A stretch of 64,000 nt of DNA from positions 1 to 64,000 of the forward strand of contig JAKTTT010000020.1 of assembly GCA_030581615.1 (NCBI GenBank), in the 5' to 3' direction. A program made the translations under genes and the position numbers. Shown piece by piece: positions 1-10,882 of this stretch. Source of the stretch: Alloascoidea africana (taxonomy: Eukaryota; Ascomycota; Alloascoideomycetes; Alloascoideales; Alloascoideaceae). Every line of letters begins with the position of its first letter. Position 1 is the first letter of the stretch. The notes below the pieces were generated by a model that had not been told where the DNA came from, did not search any database, and saw nothing but the letters and a program-made list of their open reading frames with translations.

Positions 1-1667
1 GCTCCGGACTGTGGTGGTGTGTTGGATGGCAGTCCAGATCAGCTGATCCCGTGACCTCTGAGTAGCACGTGAGGGCAGGGTAACAGCGAGGGCTGTTAAG
101 CATAAATAGCGCGTTTAGATTGTCTCTAGTTCTAGTTCTCTAATTGATAACACCATCACAATCTAATTGAAATAAGAGTCAACCCCTTTCTAAAGGCGAG
201 CTTGTGGAGAAAAGAATAATAGACGAGTTAATTGTACATGGAACGTCCAAGATTTTATTATTCTAAGCAGTCAACCTGAAGATCACCTTGGATATTTCTT
301 CAACAAGCGGAAACCAACCTCGGAGAAGTATATCATTCATTTGAGGATTGAAACGTGAAACATACTTACAGGAAACCGTAAAGCTGCTTCGCTTGTCCAG
401 AAACAGCATATTATAGAAGGCGAAAGCCTCAACCAACTAGTAGATCAAGCCCATAAGCTTTTCCAAGAGCCTAGTATGTTTCCTCTGTGGCTCCAGAGGA
501 AACATATATCTGACAGAGCCCGTCAATATGTGATTCAATGAATTGAGTTGGTTAGGTTTTTGGTTCCTCTCAAAGCCTCTTGTCATGCTGTAGATATCAT
601 CCAATCACGAGTTACTACAAATGAATTGTTGTACTTGGCTCAAAAATAATTGAAGGCGCTTAACTCGCCTTCCTTCGCCTCCTTTCTGTTCTCCAATTGT
701 AATAGTTATATTTAGAAATAAATCCAGCTGATCGTCTTTAAGATAGATCAAAATCAGAAACATAAGCCGTTTCCATGAACATTTGTTTGTAGTCTTAAAT
801 TTGATATTTAAACTCTTTGAGTGTTTGTTGACTAAACGCCCAAGAAAGAATTGCGAAATGCTTCCCTGCATACACTGTCTGAGTTGCCTAACTGGTTGCG
901 GATGTATTAGTGACCAAGTTTAGCTCTTTACAGGTAAAATTAATCCCATAAAGTCCAAGCTTCAACACAAAAACAATGACAAGACAGAATTATAAATTTA
1001 AGGCACAATCAATTCCTGTAGCATATGGCCTCCTTATTTAACACAGTTTCTATTTTCTTTTCCTTTATTTTCAACGTGTATTGCACATAATGATTGCTCA
1101 TCAACATCAAAGGATCTCATGGAGAGCTTCAAACTAGCATGATGTAGATTTTATTAGGTTATTACGTTGAACATTCTCCTACTAAAATACCCCAGAAAAA
1201 TTGTTGGTTTTTGAATCGTTTTATGTGTTCTATATTTTGCGCATTTTGTTTTGTTGTGGCACAAAGGGTAGCCTAACACCCTCTTTTGGAACCATATAAG
1301 AGTGCTTATAAATTTCTTCTGTTATTGAAATAATAGCTTATGCATGCCACTACTAATTACTCACTAAAGCCTGGCATTTTGACATTTTGATCTTCTAATC
1401 CTTGTTAGCATTCATTAATATTGACATACAGCTAGCGTCTGGCATCTTTCCCGTCAGATTATCAGTAGGGCAGCAGATATTATCCCTCTCTAGAAATGAA
1501 GGCTATTTGTATTTAACTGTCTGTTTTTTCAATAAAAATTTTGGAAACATTAGACACAACTCTCTTTAATATCCATTTCTAGTCGTTTGCTAGACAAAGT
1601 CTTTCGCTAATAATAATTTACCTTTTGACATTCGCTTTATCTTATTCTTTGGTGAACAAAAGAGGAT
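1..1667. other. Intergenic; no gene recognised
   Basis: No convincing coding region is seen. The short open frames here lack recognisable domains. The stretch from about 950 is AT-rich and probably includes the upstream region of the wall-protein gene that starts at 1668. No tRNA or repeat was recognised. Confidence 0.5.
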
Positions 1668-3311
1668 ATGAACAAATTCGGATTCACAGGCTTCTGTCTG
1701 ACACTTCTGAGTCTGGCCTCATATGGAATGGCATATTCTATCCAGGCCATTTGCAGTTTGGATGAGTACACTTCGTGGGCTGCTTCTAACAACCAGCCAG
1801 TTGGAACGATAGTTCTCACAGATGTGGTTAAGCTCAGCGACGGTACATACGATCTCACATATTCTTTCACATTGTCGAATATTGGCAGCGCATCTCTAAG
1901 CAATGTTTGGGAGTATAAAATCACGGCACCGGAACTCAAAATCTTTTACTCTAACAATAATGTCGGAATTGTTAACAGCGACCAGAATCCTTTCAGCTAT
2001 TCATACACTGTCAATGATGCCGCAACATACAGTTCCAACGGGTTGGTTTGTGGATCTCAGATCAACTATCAATACGACTGGGTAAACAATTTCTTTTACA
2101 GTGGAGATTACAGAACAGGCTGTGATAGTGGAGCAGCAAGTCCCATTTACTGCTGGTCTGAATCAGACTCCTCCAGCTCAAGTTCTTCGGAATCCAATAC
2201 AAGTAATTCTAGTAACAATGATGATAACGCTTCAGACGTTGTAGAAAGTAACTCAGGCATAGAATTTTCGGCTGGCGATGGCCCAAATCAAGGAGATAGT
2301 ACTACCACTGTTGAGGTTTCGTCATCTTTGGTAACCTACAAAACTTACGACTCAGATGCTAGCAATCCTCCGCATACATTTGAATCAACCATAGAAATAG
2401 TCGAGAATCCTTCAATTCCACTAGATATCAACCCCTCCTCCAGCAATCCAACAACAGTGTCTACTGTTAGTGTCCAAACCTCCCCAACCACAGAAGAGAC
2501 TTCAAAGTCTACTTCTAAGGTAGAAAGCACTTTCCCCCCTTTTGGAACAAGAAATACACCTTTCACCAGGCCAGATAATGTTCAAACAATGTCTCTGATT
2601 ACCATTTTACCAACCACCTTATCAGGCGAGCCTACTGACTTACCAGACTCTTCACTTAAAAGCTCGACTACAGATCGAAAGATTTCATTAATCGAAGGTG
2701 TTCCAACGGCCAATCAGCCAGAACCTTCTGAGGCTCTTAGTGAATTTCCAAAATTTGCAACAACTGGTCAAGCAAGACAGACAGAGTATGTCTCAGATAC
2801 TACTAGCATTGCATATGGCTCTTCTATTTCCAGTGATACAGCGCCAAGCACTGGTCCACCTACAACTACGATTAGATCTCATTTGTCATTAATACCTACC
2901 TCGTCAACTGTCTGCTCCAACTCGATTATAACAACGACAGCTTCCGGGTGCCAAACCCTACAAACCGGCGTATATTGCTCTGTTACTATAACTGGCATGA
3001 TCTCTTATGTGACTGAAACTATTGTCATTAGCACTGTACTTTCCACTTACTATGCGACAATCTACTCCTGTTCTCCATACCTTATAACGAACACTGTCCC
3101 AGAAGGCGAAGTTGTAACAACAACTGGTGCTTGCACAAGCATAGCAACTCCTGTTAGTGACTATGTCGCGATTTCATCTACCATAATCCCACCATCAAGC
3201 AGCGAGACAGTCATGAAGAGAGAAAACCAAGCGCATGAAGTGACGTCGCTTTTTGAACACAACCAAGGGGATTTCATTCAGTTTAGCAGTGCACTGCAGA
3301 CAAGAGCTTGA
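1668..3311 (+). CDS. Secreted Ser/Thr-rich cell-wall or adhesin-like protein
   Basis: A 547-residue protein begins with a clear signal peptide (Lys-4, then a hydrophobic stretch to about residue 22, MAYS). Residues about 25-165 form a cysteine-containing, Asn/Tyr/Ser-rich N-terminal domain that I do not recognise. A long low-complexity Ser/Thr/Pro region follows, including an eight-Ser run near 170, typical of heavily O-mannosylated wall proteins. A second cysteine-containing Thr-rich segment lies at about 415-500. The C terminus has a Lys-Arg pair (possible Kex2 site) near residue 515 and no hydrophobic tail, so a GPI anchor is not evident. The protein is probably secreted or wall-associated; an adhesin role is inference from composition only. 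It stands alone after a 1.6-kb non-coding stretch, a common arrangement for regulated wall-protein genes. Confidence 0.65.
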   Translation: MNKFGFTGFCLTLLSLASYGMAYSIQAICSLDEYTSWAASNNQPVGTIVLTDVVKLSDGTYDLTYSFTLSNIGSASLSNVWEYKITAPELKIFYSNNNVGIVNSDQNPFSYSYTVNDAATYSSNGLVCGSQINYQYDWVNNFFYSGDYRTGCDSGAASPIYCWSESDSSSSSSSESNTSNSSNNDDNASDVVESNSGIEFSAGDGPNQGDSTTTVEVSSSLVTYKTYDSDASNPPHTFESTIEIVENPSIPLDINPSSSNPTTVSTVSVQTSPTTEETSKSTSKVESTFPPFGTRNTPFTRPDNVQTMSLITILPTTLSGEPTDLPDSSLKSSTTDRKISLIEGVPTANQPEPSEALSEFPKFATTGQARQTEYVSDTTSIAYGSSISSDTAPSTGPPTTTIRSHLSLIPTSSTVCSNSIITTTASGCQTLQTGVYCSVTITGMISYVTETIVISTVLSTYYATIYSCSPYLITNTVPEGEVVTTTGACTSIATPVSDYVAISSTIIPPSSSETVMKRENQAHEVTSLFEHNQGDFIQFSSALQTRA

Positions 3312-3744
3312 CCATCAGCATTTATAGCATGGTAAATTTTATCAATTATTCAAAGTCGGCATAGTGCAATACAAAATGCAACTTTGCCTTCTACCAGATG
3401 CTCTAATGGACTCGATGAATCCTCGCCTGAGATTTTTCTTACCATCAAAAGGGTAAAAGGGATTGGTGCCGAACACCAATCTGATATTGCATTTTTTTGA
3501 TACCTCGTCAGAGAAAACTACACTATTTTTGGAGAACTATCTGAGTACTTCATGTAAATACTCAATAGTTTCTCGTCGATCAATCGCTTAAGCAATCTTC
3601 GTTTAAAAGACTAGAAAGCAATCGCTTAAGGGAACCTTCATTGTATCTTATTTATCTAGTAGCTACTAACCAATAAACGAGGGCTGGGCTTACCATCTTT
3701 CCACACAATTTGTGAGCTCTCTTTAGCTCGGTTTCTAAGTTGGA
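3312..3744. other. Short intergenic stretch
   Basis: This lies between the wall-protein stop and the carboxypeptidase fragment. It contains a near-repeat of the motif TCGCTTAA (near 3585 and 3622). Nothing else is recognised. Confidence 0.4.
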
Positions 3745-4131
3745 TTATAAAGTACTTGTCATCCAGTTATTGACCATATCCAAAGCATGTGTAGGCTGAT
3801 TGAAAGGAACAAGATCGCCAGAATTAAATACTCGTAAGAAGGTTAAGCCTCCATAACTCTTCTTATCTTCAGCGTGGACACCATTTGACGTAACCCACGA
3901 CTCAACAGGTTGTTTTAGATAATGTTCTTTTCCTGACCAGTCTAAATCATTTGTCCAGGCCTGATTACCTAACCAATTGAAACTCCAATCTTTGTCTCCA
4001 GAATAAATAAGTTCTGATATGCCACTTTCAAGTAACTCTTTGACATATCCCTGAAACGGTTTGAACCAATCTCCAGATTCTGCAAATGCTTCTGATGCTT
4101 GAGGTGAACACTGGTGAGTTGAAAAAGTGGA
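3745..4131 (-). pseudogene. C-terminal fragment of a carboxypeptidase Y-type serine carboxypeptidase
   Basis: On the minus strand an open frame of about 125 codons ending at TAA (3745-3747) matches the end of carboxypeptidase Y. It contains GDWFKPF, then LIYSGDKDWSFNWLGNQAW around the catalytic-Asp region, then TFLRVFNSGDLVPFNQP, where the family has GGHMVPF. The position of the catalytic His is Asp here. Only about 300 nt separate this piece from the 3' end of SMC4, so the signal peptide, propeptide and catalytic-Ser region cannot be present nearby. I read it as a decayed 3' remnant of a vacuolar protease gene, presumably a paralogue. The family match is strong by eye; pseudogene status follows from the missing 5' three-quarters and the lost His. 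Confidence 0.75.
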
Positions 4132-4434
4132 GGGACTTATGAACTACCGTATGATTTGATACATCCTAAAAACCCATCCAAACATGAGATTTATTCAAGT
4201 GAATTATTATCCTATTTATGGCTGAAACCTCCATGAATTCGCGGATGAACTTCAATGGCGTCAAACCTTTAACGAACAAGTTTATGAAGCTGGCGAGAGT
4301 CAATTATGGTAGAAACAAAGACTGTTATGATCCAAAGGAACATAAACCTGCCGTTCACCACCTCATTAGACACAGATCAGAACAGTTATCAAGATGATTT
4401 CCTTAGTGTTTGGGTGGTTAAAGACCGTAGACAG

Positions 4435-7400
4435 TTATATGATATGCGACTTGGCTTTCTTAGCGATCAGCGAGTTATTACGGAGTGATACACTTCGTGT
4501 CATGTTGTGAGTTTTATAGATCCCCACAAGTTGCTGAACCAATTCAAACATATTGTTCCTCAGAGACACCACAATGAATTGAGCATTTTTGGTCCTTTCT
4601 TTTATATAATTTGCGATAATGGATACATTTCGAAAGTCCAAGGCTGCATCAATCTCATCCATGACATAGAGTGGTGTTGGCTTGTAACGGTGAAGGGCAA
4701 AAACAAGCGCAAGAGAACTAAGCGTCTTTTCCCCTCCAGATAGGTTTGAAATGTTTCTCCAGCTTTTTTTTGGTGGCATAACACTAAAAAGTATGCCTTC
4801 TGCGAAAGGATCGAGGTTGTCAACCAGCTCCAGCTCGGCGTTACCCCCCATCGTTATAATCCGGTAGATCTCTTTCAAAGACAAGGAAATGGCATTAAAC
4901 CCTGCCATAAACTCATTCAACCGTTTGTTTTTCAAATCTTCAACTAACTTCTTCGATAGGTCTCGTTCGCTAACAGCATGATTCAGATCACTCTTGCGTT
5001 CTTCATATTCTATGGCCCTTTTGGAATACTCTTCCAAAACAGAAGTGTCTACATACGCATTCTGAATTCTCACTTCCAATGTTTTAATATCAGATTTCAC
5101 AATGTCCACATTTAAGTCCAAAAGTTCGTCTGAAGTGAGTTCTAGAGTAGTGTGCCCCTTTTCCCTTTCTTTATCAGTATCGCTGTCAGTATCTCGGTAA
5201 TCTCCCATGCATTGAGTATTTTCGAGGTCATGAAGAGACAGGGACTGAAGGCGATCTTGGTAGCTCGCTAGCGCACTCTTATCCCTTTCCACCATCGAAA
5301 GTGCAAGCTCCAGTTTATTCTCTACCTCAACTTCACTAGATCTTATATTTGCAACGAGCTTTCTTTGTTCATCGAGCATCTCCTCAGATTCCTTCAATTT
5401 ACATCTACTATCCTCCACATCTTCAAAACTGTGATTGAGCTTTTTTTCGATCTCCTCAATGCTTTTTAAAGCTTGACGAGAAAGAAGTTCCAACTTATCG
5501 AGTTCCTTTTCGAGGGCTGTTATCTCAGATTGGCATTCGTGTAGTTGTTTCGTATTCTTTTTCAGCTCATTTTCATGTTTTGAAGCAGTAATGACCTCGT
5601 TTGACGCTTTCTCGTTTAGCATTTCCAGCTGCTGAACTATACTATCAATTTGTGACTTTTGCATGCGGAGTTGAACACCGCCAACCTGTAAGACTTTGTT
5701 TTGTAATTCGCTTATTTTTTGACTACGACCTTCAGTTTCAGCTTTTAAAAGTGTCATTTCCTCTTGCAGAAGGTGTGCAGTGGCCTCGGAGGCTCTCAGA
5801 GCTGTGTTATTCATTTCATGATTTCTTTGCTCTTCCCTGTGCCTCGATTCTGGTTAGTACCAATATCACGATGAATAGAAAAGTACATACTCTAGTTCTC
5901 TCCTCTGCTTTTGAATATCAGCTAAAGTCTTGGCTAACGCTTCAATCTCTAAATGAACTTTTGAGATCTCCAGCTCTATTTCCGGTTGCCGTTCTTGTAA
6001 TGATCTTAGAGTCGATACCATCCTTTGGTAAGTAACCTCTGTAGATCTATAAAGCTCCTCTTTTCCTCTCAAATCTGTCTCCATAGACTCCACCTCTTTT
6101 ACGGATAGATCAGAAGCGAGCTTTGACTTCATCCCTCCCTTACGGACAACTGAGCCACCTCCTGAGATAGTGCCAGATTTATCGATCAGTTTCCCATCAA
6201 TTGTCACTACTCTCCATCTCTTACCCCCATAAGCGATTTGATTCGCTTGTGTTAAATCACGAGCTACTAGCGTATCCTGTAGGACACTGTAAAAAGCAGG
6301 TGCAAATCTAGGTTCTTTTGGCGCGATTAGATCAAATAGCCTAGGCACATTTTGTGGGGTACTTATTCTTTCCATGTTTTTTCGAGGAAGCTTATCAAGA
6401 AGTATGAACCTGGATCGTCCACAATTATTGTTTCGAAGGTAAGAGATGCATTGCTGTCCATCTTCTACCGTATTCACCACCATATTGTTTAAAGCCGGGC
6501 ATGCAGTAGATATCGCAACGTCGAATTTATTGTCAATTGTGCCTAGATCACCTAGTCTTCCATTGAATCCTTCTAATCTTCCAGAATCTTTTAGATGGTG
6601 AAGACTTTTCAGAACTTTATTACGATTTTCAGTCGACGTATGAGAGGATTTGGCTTCAAATGTTTTTTGACGAAGTTCCTCAAGTCTGGCTTTCATTTCA
6701 TTCAACCTTCCTTGCACTCCCCTACATTCCTCAACTCCCATCCTTATTTGCTTAGCGTTATGCTTCTTTTCTTTCTCCAATCTCACCAACATATTCTCCC
6801 TTTCCCTCCCTTCCTCTAGAGTCTTTTCTTCATTTCTCGTTGTCTCTGCAATGCTCTTTAAGAGCAGATCTCTTTTTCCATTTAGTATCTCAATCGTATT
6901 TTGAGAAATTGATATTTCCTTTTGTTTCTCATTTATGAGCTTATTCCAAGGTTCTAATTCTTTCCGAAGGATTCCAATTTGATCTGTGAACTCTTGAGTT
7001 TTACCTTTAAGGTCAAAACGCATCTCTTCAAACTTTTTCTTCTCAACTTCTAATGCTTCTTCTAGATCAGATATCTTTATTTCGACTCTCTTTGATTCCT
7101 CTCTGTAGTTGTCTAGCCAAGTTCGAGAACCTGTGGCTTTGCTTTCAAGAATGCCAAGATGCTTTACAGTTTTTCTCATCTTCCTCTCTTGATACTTCCT
7201 TTTCTCTTGGATCTGAACATTCTTACGGTCAGCTTCGTGTTGTTGAATTTTAATAGCATTGAGAATTTTTTGTAAACTATTAACATGGCTCTGATTTTGC
7301 CTGTACTTTTCTTCATAAAGCTGAATCGTTTGGCAGCATTCTTTACTAAGTTCTTGTTGCTTAATATGTTCCTGTCTTAACTCGATCATCCTCTGTTCTT

Positions 7401-8716
7401 CGGCTTTAATCTTGGTTCTTTTGTCATGAATATGGATCTGATAGAGTTCAGCCTTCTTTTTTATCAGTTTATTTTCGTTACTGAGATACTCAATAGCCAT
7501 TTCTTTTGCTCCTTCCAAACTATCTTTTTCTTTCTGGACTATCAAAAATCGCGTCTCTTTTTCGACACAAAGATTGTTCAGTTCATCCACTTTTAAAAGG
7601 GAATCTTCAATTGGCTTTCGGTATTTGACAGTCCCAATAATATCTTCAAGATATTCCAGAAGGCCACTCTCATTGTCTTTTTCTGCTTTTGGTTTCATTT
7701 GAGAGATGCTTTCAACTTCACCTTGTAAAATCAAAAATCGTTTATGGTCTAAATCAATGCCTTTTTCCTTCAAAAGGGTTTGCATAGCCGAATACGAACT
7801 CTCTTTGCCCTTTATGTGATATTTGGATGTATTGTTTTTATAAACTCTTCTTGATATCACAAAGCAGCTGTCTTCAACTTCTTTTGGTTTGGTACCATCA
7901 TTTTCGTCATCGATCACCTCATTGAATAAGATCGAAACCGAACAAAAATCCAGGTCTGGATGCTGTTCAGACTTGTGAATTAAATCAGATAATTTACTTT
8001 GGCGAATTTTATTTGCTCTGAAGCCAAACACAAACAGCAATGAGTCGATTACATTCGATTTTCCTGATCCATTTGGTCCAACAATAGCAGAGAAACGCTA
8101 AATTGTTTTTCCCCCGATAGTTATTAGCAAAGCTCAACATACGTGATCTATGGATCCAAACAGCACTTACCTCATCAAACGGCCCAATTTCTTGTACACC
8201 GGCATAGGATTTGAAATTAGTTAGAATCAACTTCTGTATCGTTAGCCTCGGGAAGGTACTTTTTACAGTTTCATCATGACTTCCTTCTTTCTCTGCATTG
8301 TCGCCATTATTTATGCTCTTCACTTCGTCACTTAAAATCTTGATTTGCTCGCCTAAGCTAAGTCGAGACTTTTGCTTGAGCTTCTGTGGAGATTTCTGGG
8401 ACAGGGGTTGAACATCCTTGAGGTTTAAGCTTTCGATCTCATCACCGAGTTCTCTGTCATCGCTATAGTCAAGCCGCCTAACCTTATGTCCTGGAGAGCC
8501 CAAATGCTGCTTTATTGTGCCCAAAGATGCAGATAAAGACGAAAATGATGATGAAGACGTTGATGGATTAGTGAGTTCGTTTCCACTTGTCGATAATCTG
8601 CTTGGCGTTTCAGAAGGCGATTGTGCGTCATAAAAGTCATCATTTTCGTCCTCATCACTGGACACTACACGCCTACGCTTTGATCCCCTAAGGCCTTCAT
8701 GTTCTGGTCCTGGCAT
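4435..8716 (-). CDS. SMC4: Condensin subunit Smc4, three exons
   Basis: This is the ATPase subunit that pairs with Smc2 in condensin. Exons are 8716-8171, 8097-5891 and 5836-4435, giving 1384 residues against about 1418 in S. cerevisiae. Residues 1-160 are a charged, Ser-rich N-terminal tail. Walker A (GPNGSGKS, residues 189-196) is encoded at the start of exon 2. Two long coiled coils flank a hinge that contains GFNGRLGDLG. Exon 3 encodes the C-terminal signature LSGGEKTLSSLALVFALH and the Walker B segment YVMDEIDAALDF. Intron 1 (8098-8170) has a GTAAGT donor and a GCTAATAAC branch site. Intron 2 (5837-5890) has GTATGT and TACTAAC; its acceptor could instead be six bases upstream, also in frame. 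It shares a 173-bp divergent promoter with ARP6. Confidence 0.95.
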
Positions 8717-8856
8717 TGAGACCGTCTATTAAAAACCGATCTTTGTGGTATTTTTGGTCTCAGAATGTGTAGAGAGAGATATGAATGATGCTTGATCATA
8801 GTACTCGGTCTTTTATCCCACGTGACCCTAACATTGTACTTCACCTCTTCTCTTGG

Positions 8857-8864
8857 ACGCGAAA
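8857..8864 (+). promoter_or_regulatory. SBF/MBF-like site in the SMC4-ARP6 promoter
   Basis: ACGCGAAA combines the MCB core ACGCG with the SCB core CGCGAAA. It lies about 140 bp upstream of the SMC4 ATG and 26 bp upstream of the ARP6 ATG. A G1/S factor site would suit SMC4, but a single 8-mer is weak evidence. Confidence 0.3.
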
Positions 8865-8889
8865 CCTTGTCTATTTTGGAGCTTTTGCC

Positions 8890-10670
8890 ATGTTCAAAAC
8901 ACTGATACTGGATAATGGATCGTATGACATAAAAGCCGGGTTTTCCACGGAGGAGATTTCTGAGCCCGTGATTGTGCCGAACTGCATAGCGCGGGCAAGG
9001 AATAGGCAGACATTTGTCGGGAAGCAGCTTGACCAATGCGAAGACTTTTCTGGGATGGCATTCAGAAGGCCCTCTGAAAAAGTATTTCAGTGCAGTCTAA
9101 TTCTTTTTATAATTTGGCAATTGGTTAATCTTAAGCGTTTATAGGGACAAATAGTCAGCTGGGAAGCCCAGAAAGCATTATGGGACTATACATTTTACAG
9201 CCATGATACAGGTCTTGAGGTAAGGCAAACTAAGAGTTTGAAAGTTAGAGGGTTTGCTGGTTTCTCACAAGATGTAATAGGTTGATCCATTAGACACAAA
9301 GTTGGTGTTGACGGAGGCACCATTCACTCTCCCAACATTATCAGCAAACACAGATCAAATTGTATTTGAAGAATACGGATTTGAATCATATTGTCGAAGA
9401 CCAGGTATGGAAAGTGCCTTGTTTATTATTAGTGTTTTCTAGGAATTAATGTTGAGATTGGGCTTGAAGCTAGCGGATATGTTTGTTGGAACGATCTTCC
9501 ACAGCTATATAAAGAAGGAGAAGCATCACTCTCTAAACGAAACAAAATGACGAAAAATAAAAACCCAACATTAAACAACTTTGCTTTGGTTGTTGATTCT
9601 GGATTTAGCTATACCACAACAATTCCAACGATAAATGGAGAGATATATTGGCCTGGAGTCAAAAGGTATGATAACAACGGTGTGAGCGGTACTACAGGAG
9701 AGGACTAACGTCACTTTTCGTTTACAGGCTAAACGTGGGAGGGAAACTGCTCACAAACCATCTTCGGGAAACCATATCATTTCGATATTACAATGTGATG
9801 GATGAAACATATCTTGTGAACACAATAAAGGAGAAAACCTGCTTTGTCTCCACAAACTTTCGACAAGATTTAGAAACAACACGAAAGATACCAAAAAATA
9901 GAAACCCTTTAAGAGTAGATTTTGTTCTGCCTGATTTTAATACCACAACAAAGGGATATGTGCTTCCAAAGGGCCCCAATAATGCGATTGCAAACAAATC
10001 TGAGTTGCAGATATTGTCTCTGCTTGAAGAGCGGTTCACGATACCAGATGTACTTTTCAACCCAACAGACATTGGTCTTTCACAATCGGGAATCTCCGAA
10101 ATGATTATGAAATCTGTAAATTCTGTTCCTGAACAGTTTCGACCTCTATTGTTGGCAAATATTGTTCTTGTTGGTGGCACCACATACCTCCCCGGCTATT
10201 CCCAGCGAATGTAAGCATTTTTTCCACATCAAATGATGATGCAAGACTAATGATAAATCATTTATTTAGATATGAAGAAGTGCGCTCTTTGGCGCCAGAT
10301 CACTTTCGTGTCCGTGTAGGCACCCCTGAAAAGTATGTTATTGTTGTGCTGCAACCATTTACGCTAATATCTAATTCCAACTTTCTTGTGATGCAGTCCA
10401 ATATCATATTCGTGGCACGGAGCAAACAGATTCTCCCAGTCCCCCCAGTTTAAATCAGCCATATTGACAAGAGACGAATATTTTGAGAATGGCGCTTCGT
10501 ATTGCCATAAAAAATTTGGTTACAAGGTAACTGCTGCGTTCGACCTCTACGAAGATGAAGAAATGGATGACCTAGATGGAGACCAAAACATGGTTGTAAG
10601 GGGCGAGCTAAAAGAGTTTGTGGACGAGGAGGATGTGGACATTGGAAAGGAGCTTTGGGCTGATGAATAA
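8890..10670 (+). CDS. ARP6: Actin-related protein Arp6 (SWR1 complex), seven exons
   Basis: Arp6 is the nuclear actin-fold subunit of the SWR1 H2A.Z-exchange remodeller. Exons are 8890-9081, 9145-9219, 9281-9404, 9470-9665, 9728-10210, 10270-10332 and 10397-10670, about 468 residues. The start LILDNGSYDIKAGFS is the actin-fold phosphate-1 motif. Further matches are QIVFEEYGF, VVDSGFSYTTTIP, NVGGKLLTNHLRETISFR, LPDF, FNPTDIGL and IVLVGGTTYLPG. Intron 3 is drawn as 65 nt with an AAG acceptor at 9467-9469; a 38-nt alternative ending at 9442 keeps frame but is shorter than any other intron here. After the usual Arp6 end (CHKKFGYK) the frame continues about 45 residues as an acidic tail (EDEEMDDLDGD) that S. 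cerevisiae Arp6 lacks. A GTAACT lies at that junction, but no splice is required. Confidence 0.92.
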
Positions 10671-10882
10671 ACTGAGTTTTAGTATAGCCTATGAAGCAAC
10701 ATGTAACGAATAATACGATGTTTATAATGTACTACTCATAATGGTTGGGTTTTCTTTTTGTAACGATTATGTTTCACGCCAATACAGAACTATAATAGAC
10801 AAGAGACTATAGGGCTGGATAGCAATCAGCACTAGGCATGTAAAATTAATGACTTACCAAGGATTGACTTTTTCATATTTGA

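Noticed and set aside
605-871. Minus-strand 88-codon open frame
   Set aside because: No domain, low-complexity Lys/Gly-rich stretch, no supporting context.
5851-5860. Acceptor CCAG directly after TACTAAC in SMC4 intron 2
   Set aside because: Too close to the branch point and puts the next exon out of frame.
9405-9442. 38-nt version of ARP6 intron 3
   Set aside because: Keeps frame but is shorter than any other intron here and inserts residues not expected in Arp6; the 65-nt AAG form fits better.
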